DNA from: Phoma sp. XZ068
Lineage: Eukaryota; Ascomycota; Dothideomycetes; Pleosporales; Didymellaceae
Reading direction: 5' to 3'
Assembly: GCA_004835665.1 (NCBI GenBank)
Contig: RBKR01000002.1
Span: 1,426,001-1,490,000 of the forward strand
DNA: 64,000 nt
How positions within the stretch are numbered: position 1 is the first letter of the stretch; every line of letters starts with the position of its first letter. Made by a program: the position numbers and the translations under genes. This document shows positions 34,051 through 43,789 of the stretch, piece by piece. Below the pieces are notes generated by a model. It was not told where the DNA came from. It saw only the letters and a program-made list of their open reading frames with translations, and made no database searches.

Positions 34051-35565
34051 TTACCCACCCTGCGTCATCTCCCTCTGACACCTCGGACACAAGCACGGCC
34101 TCTCAAACCACGGCCACATCATCTGCACCCGCTCCTCCACAGGCAGATCCTCCACATCCTGATAGCTATCAAAGATCTCCTCGCCCTCGGCGATATCGCG
34201 CAACGCAAAAAAGCGAATCGTACTTGTTCCATCCTCCTTCTGATACTCAACATTAGGCTCACAGCTGTGATTGAACAACGGCAGAAACGGCGTTATCTCA
34301 TCCACAAACCCGAGTTTCGGGTCGAATGAACCCGCTTTGTTGTTGGCAAGGCGCGTCCATATCGTGTGGAGGACCATGGTGGAGAAGTTTTGGGCGGTGA
34401 ATATGTCGATGCCGAGTTGCTCCATGATCTTGATAGGCGTGACGACGGACTCGCCGAGCGTGAAGACGTCTCGATGCCCGCAGTTGGCGAGAGGTTGGAG
34501 GCGTGCGATCAGCGGGTGGTCGAGGGGATGTGCGTAGATGCCGGCTTGTACGCAGATGGCTAGGAAGCGTAGCATGAGCAGTGGTCGCATGGGTGATGCG
34601 TTTTCCTGCAGTGAGGACGCAGGTCTCAGAAGCCATGTGAAGTCCTGCCCGCATAGGGCGCGGTGGTATGTACTCATTGCAAGGGAGTGACATTGAGGGG
34701 AGCAGTATAGGTTAGAGCAGCAGGTGGCGGGTGTGGGTGAGTCGAGAGGCGCACCATAACAAATTTCGCAGTGTGGAGAAGAGGGAGGGGAGCTGACAGC
34801 AGAGGTCGAGGTGCGGTCTATCAGGATACACGAATCTTTGGAGATGGGGCGGGTTGCGAATATGCCTAGCATATCTGGGATAGGGGCGAGTGTACCGTGG
34901 CTCATTCGACAGGCCAGGGGCTGGACGTTGGCACTCAACTCAGAGTTTACTGCGGCGATGACTTCGGGGCTCCTGGTGAGGTGTCGTTGCTCCATCCATG
35001 GATAGTGCACCGTTACTACACTGCCATCTCGCAGTCTGTCCTTTTTCTGTTGCGATGTACCTCCATAGGGGGCTGCAGCTTGTCTTTTCTGTGCTAGGAG
35101 CTGTTTGAGTGCGTTTGCTTTTGTGAATGCGAGACGGGCGACATGCGGAAGGCGTTTGGCTTGAGTGAGGGATAACCAAAAGTCAAAACACTCCCAATGG
35201 CAATGGCAGTCATAAAGAGCCTGGCCTAAAATAGTGTAGACTTTTATGCGAATTTCCTCATCGCCCTCGGGTTCAACCGCTTCCTCCTGGCACAAGCTAG
35301 GGCCTCCATGACCGTCTCTTACTGCATCCGCGCGTTCGAACAGTAGCTTAGCCCTGTATGCATCGCCGACTGCGAGCTCTGGATAGTTCAGCTTTACATG
35401 ATAATCCGCGCGTTCGGCCCAGAGCTCAGGATTGTATGGTTCTGACTGGAGGCGCGTGCTGCATGAGTTCACAGCTTCAATCAAATTTTCCACCGCTTCT
35501 GGTGCTGGCGCTGGGGTTTGCACATCGTGCGTGCGGTAGAGCGACGGGCTCCAGGACTGTGTCAT
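34051..35565 (-). CDS. SET and MYND domain protein (SMYD-like)
   Basis: A single-exon protein of 504 residues, likely a lysine methyltransferase of the SMYD type. A helical, TPR-like N-terminus (about 20-160, including ELWAERADYHVKL and LAVGDAYRAKLLF) is followed by the first part of the SET domain (about 216-250, LGIFATRPISKDSCI). A MYND-type zinc motif follows (about 266-305, CEICYG ... CCSNLYCSPQC ... C). The rest of SET carries the catalytic motif NHSCEPN (about 432-438), the aromatic FDSY and a post-SET zinc cluster CLCPRC. The split-SET layout with the zinc finger inserted is the family signature. Targets cannot be predicted. It is divergent from the Atg22-like gene with about 570 bases between start codons. 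The start is the first ATG in a continuous frame. Confidence 0.87.
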   Translation of the reverse strand: MTQSWSPSLYRTHDVQTPAPAPEAVENLIEAVNSCSTRLQSEPYNPELWAERADYHVKLNYPELAVGDAYRAKLLFERADAVRDGHGGPSLCQEEAVEPEGDEEIRIKVYTILGQALYDCHCHWECFDFWLSLTQAKRLPHVARLAFTKANALKQLLAQKRQAAAPYGGTSQQKKDRLRDGSVVTVHYPWMEQRHLTRSPEVIAAVNSELSANVQPLACRMSHGTLAPIPDMLGIFATRPISKDSCILIDRTSTSAVSSPPSSPHCEICYGAPLDSPTPATCCSNLYCSPQCHSLAMSTYHRALCGQDFTWLLRPASSLQENASPMRPLLMLRFLAICVQAGIYAHPLDHPLIARLQPLANCGHRDVFTLGESVVTPIKIMEQLGIDIFTAQNFSTMVLHTIWTRLANNKAGSFDPKLGFVDEITPFLPLFNHSCEPNVEYQKEDGTSTIRFFALRDIAEGEEIFDSYQDVEDLPVEERVQMMWPWFERPCLCPRCQREMTQGG

Positions 35566-36134
35566 GTCTATAATCTAGATTTACCGCTGAAAGCGCGTCG
35601 GATCGTTCAGTTGGGACACGTGACGTCATTGCTAGATAGCATTTTGTGAGGAATTTGCGATATCATGTTGCGCTGAATCGACAGATAGGTTGGTACGAAA
35701 AACCGCAGAAGTTTCAAATGGCTGACAGCTCAACAGGCCCTGAAGTCAATCCTGCCCTGGATTGCTCGTACAATCGAGTACACCTCTGCTGCCGAACGTT
35801 GTCCGAATGATCCATAAGCAAGGGAAGCTTCCGATGAGCACGCAGACAAGCCAAGGGCATATCAGCCGCTGCGCTTTCAAGATGACCACGTTGAACCTTA
35901 CAACGTTTCCAAGAACCGCGACCATGTTCAATTGAGATCTTGCAGAGATCATGGAGCAAGAGCTGCTCGGGTGAGGCTTGACGAGTACCGATCGCGCTTC
36001 ACCCACCAACCGAAAACCGCCTAGTTTCAGCCTCACACCTGGAAATCGGGATCCACTCCCGGATCACCACGGCCCTAACACACCCAACGATGTCATCTTC
36101 GAACTCTGCTTGATGTCGTAAACACACACACAAC
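35566..36134. other. Divergent promoter region, SET/MYND and Atg22-like
   Basis: A 569-base interval between two start codons pointing away from each other. No exon is seen. It must contain both promoters. A CA repeat (ACACACACACAA) lies directly before the Atg22-like ATG at 36135. Confidence 0.55.
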
Positions 36135-37982
36135 ATGTCCTACCAGGACGAGGACGACGAGGCAACCGCAAATCAGCCGCGGGTCCGCTATGAAGGCGAA
36201 GATACAAGCCCTACGACTACAAGAGAGCTGAATGGATGGTACGCCTATCCTATTGCAGCGGAGGTGTTTGCTGTAGTCGCCGTTGGTAAGATCTTTGCAT
36301 ATGCCATCTGCTTTGCAAGTATTGAAAAAACCCAGGTGCATTCCTCCCGGTAGTCCTTGAGCAGCTTGCTCGAGAGAATGGGCACTTCTTCTCGGACAGG
36401 TCAAAGCCATGTGTCGAGCATGCCGGAAGTGTCCGGATCCGTGCCGAAAATGGTACAACGGATGGTCAGAAAGAGCAGTGCATGATCAAGTTATTGGGCA
36501 AAGACCTATCGACGAGCAGTTTCTCGCTCTACACGTTCTCTGCTGCTGTCCTTGTGCAAGCTATTGTGTTGGTGCTGTTTAGCTCTTTTGCTGATCATGG
36601 TAGGTTAGATATATGATTTACTACATCAGCGTTACTGACACTATCTAGGACCATATCGCAAGAAGATGCTCATGATCTGCGCCTATACCGGATCGATTGT
36701 CAGCATGCTCTTCATATTCATATCACCTACGACATACTACCTTGCCCCGATCCTGGTCATTATCGGTGTCACCAGTCTGGGATTCTCCTTCGTTTTACTG
36801 AACGCATTCCTACCATTACTAGTCGCCAACCATCCTTCTGACTCCGAAATCAAGTCGTTCCATTCTGAGTCCTCGACCTCTTTGGATCGAGAACTTGAAA
36901 GCTTCAACCCCAATGGCGACAGTGGGACACGTCGCCGTGCCACCCCGGATAAGTTGGCTAAGGACCTGAAACGCTCTGCAGTGATATCCAGCAAGGGCGT
37001 TGGGTACGGATACATTGCCGCGGTGTTTGTGCAAGTCATCGCGATTGGCATCCTCTTCCTCTTCAGCAAAACCGACTTCGGCAAAGCCCACCCAAGCTTC
37101 TCCATGCGCGTCATCCTCCTTGTTGTAGGACTCTGGTGGGCAATCTTCACTATCCTAACCCTGCTCTGGCTCCGCCCGCGTCCGGGCTCCCCGCTGCCCA
37201 CAAACCAAGAACGTTCCTACGGCAAGCAACCATCCAGACTCCAGCGCTTCCTCTACTACCTTTCCTTCTCCCTGGGCTCTTTCTGGACCACTCTCCGCCG
37301 CGCAATCCGCCTCCGCCAGACCCTCCTCTTCCTAATAAGCTGGTTCCTCCTCTCCGACGCCGTCGCCACCATCTCCGGCACTGCCGTCCTCTTCGCGCGA
37401 ACAGAGCTCCAAATGAGCACCATCGCCATCGCCCTTTTATCCATAACTTCCATCGGCTCCGGCATCATTGGCGCCTTCGCCTGGCCCCGCATCGCCGCCC
37501 ACTACACCCTGCAATCCAAAACCATCCTCCTGCTCTGCGTCGCAGGCATGGAAATCATCCCCCTCTACGGCCTGCTGGGCTACATCCCGCTCTTCCAGCG
37601 CCTCGGCTTCATCGGCTTGCAGCAGGCGTGGGAAATCTATCCCATCGCGGTCCTCCACGGCATCGTCATGGGGGGTATCAGTGCGTATGCGCGGTCTGTG
37701 TACGCGCCGTTGATACCGGAGGGTAGCGAGGCGGCGTTTTTCGCGCTGTATGCGGTCACGGATAAGGGGAGTAGTGCGTTTGGGCCTGCGTTGGTGGGGT
37801 GGATAGTCGATCATGCGGGGAGTATAAGGCCGGCGTTTATCTTTTTGGCGGTCTTGGTGGTGTTGCCTGCGCCGTTGTTGTGGAGGTTGGATGTTGAGAA
37901 GGGGAGGGAGGATGCGAGGGTTATGGCGGATAATGAGATGGGTCCTGGGAGGGGGAGTTATGAGAGGGTGCGTGGGGAGTGA
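36135..37982 (+). CDS. ATG22: Atg22-like vacuolar amino-acid permease
   Basis: A major-facilitator-type membrane protein of the Atg22 family, which exports amino acids from the vacuole after autophagic breakdown. Three exons (36135-36285, 36336-36599, 36649-37982; introns 50 and 49 nt) give 582 residues. The cytosolic N-terminus is acidic. The first membrane segment is built across exon junction 1 (YPIAAEVFAVVAVG joined to AFLPVVLEQLAREN), and the LEQLAREN block is characteristic of Atg22. About eleven hydrophobic segments can be followed, including FSLYTFSAAVLVQAIVLVLF and LLFLISWFLLSDAVATISG. A serine-rich loop between segments (about residues 200-250) could be a regulatory site. The C-terminus is charged. 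In filamentous fungi several Atg22 paralogs exist, so which one this is remains open. Confidence 0.87.
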
Positions 37983-38228
37983 AGGGAGGTGTGGAGTGAT
38001 GAAGTGATGATGTTATGAGGTTATGGTAAATGATGTGAATCAAGATATTTTTCCTACAAGCTAGCAGTCAGGACGATGCTCTCCATGTATGGCTTCGTCC
38101 GATGTAGGTTGATGGCCTAGTGAATCCATGGTATTGTGTTGCCAATCTCCTGGTATATGTGCTCAAATAACGCCTCGTATGCCCGTATGCCAATGCGCCG
38201 CCCAATGCTCGATGAAATCTTGCTCTCC

Positions 38229-39470
38229 TCACGCCCGCTCGTCAATCCTAGGCCTCTTGCTATCCCTCCCGCTGTCATCGCCGAATCTCTTCCTCTCCCC
38301 AAGCGGCTTCGCATTCGCGCCACTAGGGCCCTCCTGATCGCGGTCTCTCCCCCTATACCCATCTGACCTAAATCGGTCATCGAGGCCAAACTCTTCCTTA
38401 CTCCTCTTCGGCCTGTCATCGCCGTAGTCGCCCCACCGGCCTGTGTCTTCCGACCGCATGTCCTTGTACCGCGTCCCTCCCTTTTTACCGAGCTTCGTCA
38501 TATCCCTGATCTGCATGTACTCGGGCAGTACCTCGCGGTTCGTCTGATCCTCGAAGCGCGCATTCATCAGATTACGCTTGTCGAGCCCGAGTTCCTTGAG
38601 CTCGTCGGTGAAGAAGGCGCCCTTGTGGAAGTACTTTTGCATGAATTGGGCTTGCCCGCGCTCGCCGCGCTCTTCCTGCTGCTTCTCGATGTGTGCGCGG
38701 TCTTCGGCGTCGCGCTCTGCGGCGCTGAGGTTTCGTCGTCGTTCAATTTCGGCGCGTTCGGCTTCGGCTTCCTCGATGGCGAGGCGCTCGCGCTTGATGC
38801 GCTTCAGCTCGCGCAGCTTCCAGGCGAGATATTCACCATCCGGGTCGACGCCGTCGGTGTCGTCGATGGCGTTAATGTCTGCGTCCTCGACATCGTCGTC
38901 CCAATCCTTTTTCGCAGCGAGGCGCTCAGCAGCGCGCGCTTCGACTTGCTCCTGAACCAGCCGTCTTGTCTGCTCCTGCCGCCTTGCCTCCTCCTCTTCT
39001 GCGATTTGGTCGGCCGTCTTGGCCGGGGCGGTGGTGGCTGTGCGCGCGTTCTTCTTTATGAAGACGGGCCGGAGGAGTTTGCGGGGGGCTTCGTCTTCGC
39101 TGGATTCTTCCTCCTCGCTGCTTTCCTCCTCACTTGAACTCTCGTCCTCGCTGCCTTCTTCGCCATCCTCGCCCTTGTCGTCCTCGGCCTCGCTTTCCGT
39201 CTCGAATTCGTCTTCGTTGATTGCGCTGCGCTGTGCCTCCGTCTTCTGCCGCGCTGCGATTTTCGATTTGAGCGCGCCTTTTGGGAAGGACGAGGCGACG
39301 GGTGCGGGCTTTGGCTTTGCGAACGGCTTTGGCTTGGACTGCTGCTCCTCCTCCGATTCGGATTCTTCAGAGCTCGACTCCTCTTCTGCGGGCGCGGCGC
39401 CTGGTTTGCCGGCGAATTGTCGCGTGCGCACGGGCTGCGCAGTGAGCTTCTTGGATTTCGGCGGCGGCAT
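38229..39470 (-). CDS. MFAP1: MFAP1-family spliceosomal protein
   Basis: A single-exon, 413-residue member of the microfibrillar-associated protein 1 family. Despite the name these are nuclear proteins of the spliceosomal B complex. The start (ATG 39470) gives MPPPKSKKLTAQPVR. The N-terminal half is strongly acidic with serine (EEESSSEESESEEE and similar runs). The conserved MFAP1 region begins near LLRPVFIKK and carries long charged helices (RRQEQTRRLVQEQVEARAAE, LKRIKRERLAIEEAE). It ends with the diagnostic FMQKYFHKGAFF and GRWGDYGD blocks, followed by an Arg/Asp/Gly-rich tail. The frame continues open upstream to 39593, but the residues there do not resemble the family, and MPPPKSKK is a typical start. 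In these fungi it is probably essential. Confidence 0.9.
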   Translation of the reverse strand: MPPPKSKKLTAQPVRTRQFAGKPGAAPAEEESSSEESESEEEQQSKPKPFAKPKPAPVASSFPKGALKSKIAARQKTEAQRSAINEDEFETESEAEDDKGEDGEEGSEDESSSEEESSEEEESSEDEAPRKLLRPVFIKKNARTATTAPAKTADQIAEEEEARRQEQTRRLVQEQVEARAAERLAAKKDWDDDVEDADINAIDDTDGVDPDGEYLAWKLRELKRIKRERLAIEEAEAERAEIERRRNLSAAERDAEDRAHIEKQQEERGERGQAQFMQKYFHKGAFFTDELKELGLDKRNLMNARFEDQTNREVLPEYMQIRDMTKLGKKGGTRYKDMRSEDTGRWGDYGDDRPKRSKEEFGLDDRFRSDGYRGRDRDQEGPSGANAKPLGERKRFGDDSGRDSKRPRIDERA

Positions 39471-39791
39471 GGTAGGCAGAAAGGACTGTGAGGTTGTCAA
39501 GATGTGATGCGCATGGGGAAGCTCCAAAAAGTTGACGATGATGGCGGGCCGCGGTTGATCATAGCGCCTTGGCTGCGTAGGGCTGGACGTCACTTTATCA
39601 TCCCATTGCGACTCACATTGTTGCTCGTGAAATTTGGATTGTTATTTGCGTGTACATGTCTACATAACTCTACTATCCAATTTGTATGTACATATCCTTA
39701 CATGATTCTACTACTTAATACAGAGGACAATGCTCCTGAACTGCAAATTTGACCGCTGGAGATATCAGTTATGTGTCGAATGGAAAGAATC
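39471..39791. other. Intergenic region between MFAP1 and DUF7730 copy 3
   Basis: About 320 bases holding the minus-strand promoter of MFAP1 and the 3' end of the third DUF7730-like gene. The sequence is AT-rich near 39600-39740. No exon is seen. Confidence 0.5.
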
Positions 39792-40776
39792 CTACTCCAA
39801 GGTCGTACATGTACTTACTCGGTCATTCTCTTGCTGCTGGGTCGCTCGGTAAATGCTCTTGTGCACAAGCATCCAGCTTTGCCTACACACCTTTCCAACC
39901 CTTCCCTCTTGGGACCTTCGTCGGGGATGATGCTCCAGAAGATGACCTCGAATCCTATCTCTAAAATATGCTTGCACTAGTGACACGTCCACTTCCTTGC
40001 AGGTAACGTGGGTGAGTTCTTCTTTCAACCGGTGCTGCTGAAACGCACGTATCATCACAGGTAACTTGTGTCTGCTCCAGGCTGTATCATCCATAATGTT
40101 GGCCTTGGGGCTCCATAAGGTAGGGTTCATTCTCTCCCAGTGCTGAATATCGATGCTGACTCCTTCTAAGCTTTTGAATTCGCCAACTGTAGATGCCGAA
40201 AATGCCTCAGCTAGGTCGCCGTGAACGTGAATTGAGCCGTTCAAATCAATGACCAACGCCAGTCTTCGGATTTGAGGGATGGCCTTGTGGTGATATAACA
40301 CAAAGTCTTGAAAGTCGCTCGGATATTGGAATCTGAAAGTACAGGTCGACATAAAGACCTGTGAGACCTCAGACCAGTACTGCCTGCATACCAGCTGTGG
40401 TCCTTTACACTTTTCACCCACACAATGCTCGCTGTCCCATATGTTCTTGTAAACGCAGTATTCCAGGTCGGGGTCCTCCTATGAGTCGCATGGGTCGTAT
40501 GGGCCCTCTATAATTACATTGATGGCCATATTGCCGAATGCAAACTGCCAGATAGCGTTACGCAGCTCGGGCGGGAGGCGCAGAAGGGGAGACTGGAGGG
40601 CATTTTGCGCAGTTCTGACTCCATTATCACTTGACTCGATCAGACATTCGACATGAAGAGTCCTACAAGTCAATGATCACATCCTCCTTGTTGCTTGACG
40701 TCTTGGACACCTTCTTACGCTTGGCCGACTTTCCGGTTGCTCGTTTTGCTGCAGGTGCAGCGCGCTTAGGTGGCAT
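39792..40776 (-). pseudogene. DUF7730/2EXR-like copy 3 with in-frame stop
   Basis: Two exon-like parts: 40776-40667 encodes a lysine-rich leader (KRAAPAAKRATGKSAKRKK, likely nuclear signal), and 40614-39792 carries the family core. The junction intron is inferred (40615-40666, GTAGGA to TCAG, 52 nt). Joining them gives 311 codons in frame: the motif LLRLPPELRNAIWQFAFGNM, then LVCRQYWSEVSQVF, as in copies 1 and 2, and a basic C-terminus. A TAG at 40479-40481 interrupts the frame 44 complete codons into exon 2, while the same frame stays open on both sides. An intron of only 39 nt (40517-40479, GTAATT to ATAG) would remove the stop in frame, but that is shorter than any other intron seen here. 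It is therefore either a recent nonsense mutation, a very short intron, or stop-codon readthrough. I favour a broken gene. Confidence 0.6.
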
Positions 40777-41101
40777 GGCGGTCAGTGGTTGTTGGGTGGA
40801 AAATCGTGGGCTTGAAAGGTTATTAAATAGGTGGAGGGGAGGACTGGATTGGGTGAAGGTAAGCGCGCCAAGTGGCGTGACTGCCCAATGGAGATGTGTG
40901 TAAAAGAATGTGGAGGCAGAATTTGACTTGAAGTGAAAGCCACTGCCCTTACGATGTTATACCTTGATACTGTCTGACTAAAACGCGTGGGTCAAAGTAA
41001 AAGATTGCAGATAATGCAGGCATGAGACGATGCGCATTCCCTTTCCAACGCTACCTCAATTGACGGCCGAATTAATCCCATGTCAAACCTTGGACTATCA
41101 C
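40777..41101. other. Intergenic region, no gene seen
   Basis: About 325 bases between the start of DUF7730 copy 3 and the end of the small gene at 41102-41572, both on the minus strand. It should contain the promoter of copy 3. No other feature was seen. Confidence 0.45.
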
Positions 41102-41572
41102 TCAAATCAAGACCCTCAAATAACCCTTTCCATCCGGCACAACATCCCTCAGCACCACCGCCCCATTACCAACGGCCCTCCCCATCTGCCCAGGCCCACC
41201 AAACCTCTCAAGCCACGGCTCTTTCTCAGCTGGCTCCCACGCATGCGCAATCTTCCCCTGCTGCTCACCCAAATCGGCCATCTTGCGAACATGACTGAGC
41301 TTCCTGCCATCCCTGGATGCCTTGACGAAGCCTTCATCCGGCCACGACGAGCTGGAAGGGGGTAGAATTGGGGATGATATCTAGCGGCTAAGCGGTTTGA
41401 CGAAAGATGTGTTTGGTGGAGACAATACCTTTGCCGATGATTCCATCGTGCCTTCGTCCAAGGTTGCAAAGTTCGTCGTGTTCCGGTTGATGTGCTCGAC
41501 TCTTGCGCGCTGCGAGCAACGCGCTGCAGCGATAGACGCGGTGCGTGCAGCGGCAGCTAGTCGAGACGACAT
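41102..41572 (-). CDS. Small protein of unknown function, possibly mitochondrial
   Basis: A 140-residue product of two exons (41572-41429 and 41380-41102) with a 48-nt intron (GTATTG to GCTAG). The N-terminus is rich in Ala, Ser and Arg and lacks acidic residues for the first 25 positions (MSSRLAAAARTASIAAARCS), typical of a mitochondrial presequence. The body is polar, with a WPDEGFVKASRDGRKLS segment, a central HVRKMADLGEQQ helix and WLERFGGPGQMGRAVGNG near the end, which looks like a conserved loop. I do not recognise the family. The intron ends in an in-frame TAG, so unspliced RNA would stop early; the open frame resumes cleanly after the acceptor, which supports the model. The gene-sized frame and clean splice sites make it a credible gene. 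Confidence 0.6.
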
Positions 41573-42076
41573 TATGTTCGAGGAAGAGGTCTGTGTTGGT
41601 TAAAGGTTGCTTCTAGCTCGGTGGGTGGTAGGGGTATGATGTTCTGCAGCCTTGCGTGGGAAATGTTGGGGAGCCGAGCGGACGGAGAATGAGCTTCCTA
41701 TAGGAATGCATCTCGGAAATCATGTACATCAATAGTTTACGATCGTCGCTCCATGCGTGAGTATACTTTTCTCTTGCGTAACGAGGTGCAGAGCGATTTG
41801 GTAGCTTACAGTCTTTCGTTGGTTATTGCTGAGGGTCAGCATAAGGTTAGTCTGCACAGCAGTAGCCAACACCACAAGATGCGGGAGCCAAATATGTTGG
41901 TGAAATGCCAGCTGGGATTGCTAGCAAGTAATGGTATCTTTGAAGCATCGCACTGCAACCTAAGCGTTCGCTTGCGCCTACCCGAACGCCGTTTAGGGCC
42001 AACAAAGGGCGTATCCAGATAACTCCAGTAATCGTAGTAGTATGTGAACGCCATCCATGCTATTCTCAAAAGCGGC
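41573..42076. other. Intergenic, 500 bases
   Basis: Lies between the gamma-tubulin stop and the start of the small gene at 41572, both on the minus strand. The part near 41573 should be the promoter of the small gene. The open frames here are shadows without structure. Confidence 0.5.
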
Positions 42077-43559
42077 TCAACCAACTCTCTTGTCACCATC
42101 CTCGTCCAATGGCGGTGTCTCCTTGCTCAGGTAATCCGCATTTTCCGCATCTTCATACTCCTCGATCAAGCCTTGGACGACTTCCTTAGCTTCGTCGAAT
42201 TCACCGAGGCCATCTTTGAAGGGTGTTTCACGCTTGTAGCTTTCGAGGAAGGCATTGCGTTTCCTCAGTGTAGAGTACTGCGCTACGATGCGCTTGAAAA
42301 GCGTTGCAATACCAGTGTGATTTGCCAGCATGAGACCGGACACTCGATGGGACGATTGGACGTACGGCGACTTCTTGGTGAGCGCGACTTGAATCGATGC
42401 AGGACCCCAAGGAATGAATGTAGCGAGCCGCCGTTCGCGGATACGCATGAGTGATTTGTGTACCTAGTGATGTTAGCAGATGGGTTTGCTACCACATAGA
42501 CTCAACTTACATCTGACGGGTCTGCCTCGCCTTGGATGATGTTAAGGATGGACATGTAACAGCTTTTCTTGGTGGGGTTGGTCGAGACCATGCGGTTCTT
42601 GGGTTGAAGCAATCGCCGCATAACATCCAGCACAGTGGTCTTGCGGACCGTCTTGGCCTGTTCTACGTTTTCGCCTGAGAAAGGTGTGTACGCAGTCATA
42701 AGGAAGTGACAGCGTGGAGTTGGGATGAGCGATGCAACGATACCAACCAGGTCGTTATGCATGTAGCCTGGGTAGCGCAGGGTTGTTGTGCTGGCGGACA
42801 TGACGGTCGAGACGAGCTGGTTGGTCTGTTCGAAAGATGGATTGAGTACATGCAGTCGGTCTGCAGCAATCTTGGACAGAGCGCCATTATCGAGGACCAC
42901 GACTGAATCTGCGTTCTGTGTCAAACGGCGCATGCTGAGCAAGCTGTTGTATGGCTGGACCACGATGTCGCCGTCCTGAGTGTTGGGAAAGACACTGTAG
43001 GTCTGAATGAGCTTCTTGGGAAATCGATCATTCAGGCGCTCCAGCATATAAGACCCCAGACCTGAGCCAGTACCTCCAGCAATGGAATGCAGCATCATGA
43101 AGCCCTCCAGCGAGTCTGAGCCGTCGGCTTCGCGGTCGATCATCTCGAGGATCTCTTCGTGCACTGTCTCGCCCATGCTGTAGCCCATGCCCCAATTGTT
43201 ACCCGCACCAGTGCCCGACTTGTGTATGTAGAAGTTCTCTGGGTTGTAGATGTTCTTGTAGGCGCTCGATTGGATGGAATTAAGCACTCTCGGCTCGAGA
43301 TCGAGCAGGATTGCACGTGGGATGTAGCGGGTATCGTCTGACTGGTAGAAGAAGACATCCTTGCGGTCGCCACCTTCTGTCGCAAAGTCTTCGAGGTTGC
43401 CGTCTTGGTTGATGCCATGCTCTTGACACAGCTGCTGCCAGAACTGCTGGCCGACGCTGTTGCCGCATTGGCCAGCCTGCAGCGTTATTATTTCCCTAGG
43501 ACATGTCAGCAAAGCTGCCGGCGCGTCATGTTTATGCAGCGCTCGTCATACCTAGGCAT
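42077..43559 (-). CDS. Gamma-tubulin, three exons with an 8-nt first exon
   Basis: Gamma-tubulin nucleates microtubules at the spindle pole body as part of the gamma-tubulin complex. The model has exon 1 of 8 nt (43559-43552, ATGCCTAG), a 56-nt intron (GTATGA to CCTAG), exon 2 (43495-42511), a 47-nt intron (GTAAGT to CTAG) and exon 3 (42463-42077), giving 459 residues. The joined N-terminus MPREIITLQAGQCGN is the expected gamma-tubulin start and cannot be reached without the tiny exon. Diagnostic parts are the nucleotide-binding loop AGGTGSGLGSYMLERL, FPNTQDGDIVVQPYNS (a gamma-specific block), and the acidic C-terminal tail. A longer unspliced start reading MLTCPREI is open but uses intron bases and does not match the family N-terminus. 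Confidence 0.93.
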
Positions 43560-43789
43560 GGTGGTGTGTTGTGAGTGAGCGTGGGGTTTGGGTGTTGACG
43601 CGTGCGGGGATGTTCAGACGCGCCCAAATTTACGGCAGGCGCTCCCAACCATGTCTACCTCTGCCTCTCACGCCGAAACCAACGTCACTGGCACAGAATA
43701 CACCAACAAATAATCGAGTAATCAACACTCTTGCATCATAAAATTGTATTCGTCTACAGCTGCAGCACTTGCGTTGCTGTTCGACTCTA

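Noticed and set aside
37136..37726. A 196-residue plus-strand frame over the Atg22-like gene
   Set aside because: Shadow of the permease exon; Pro/His/Arg-rich without motifs.
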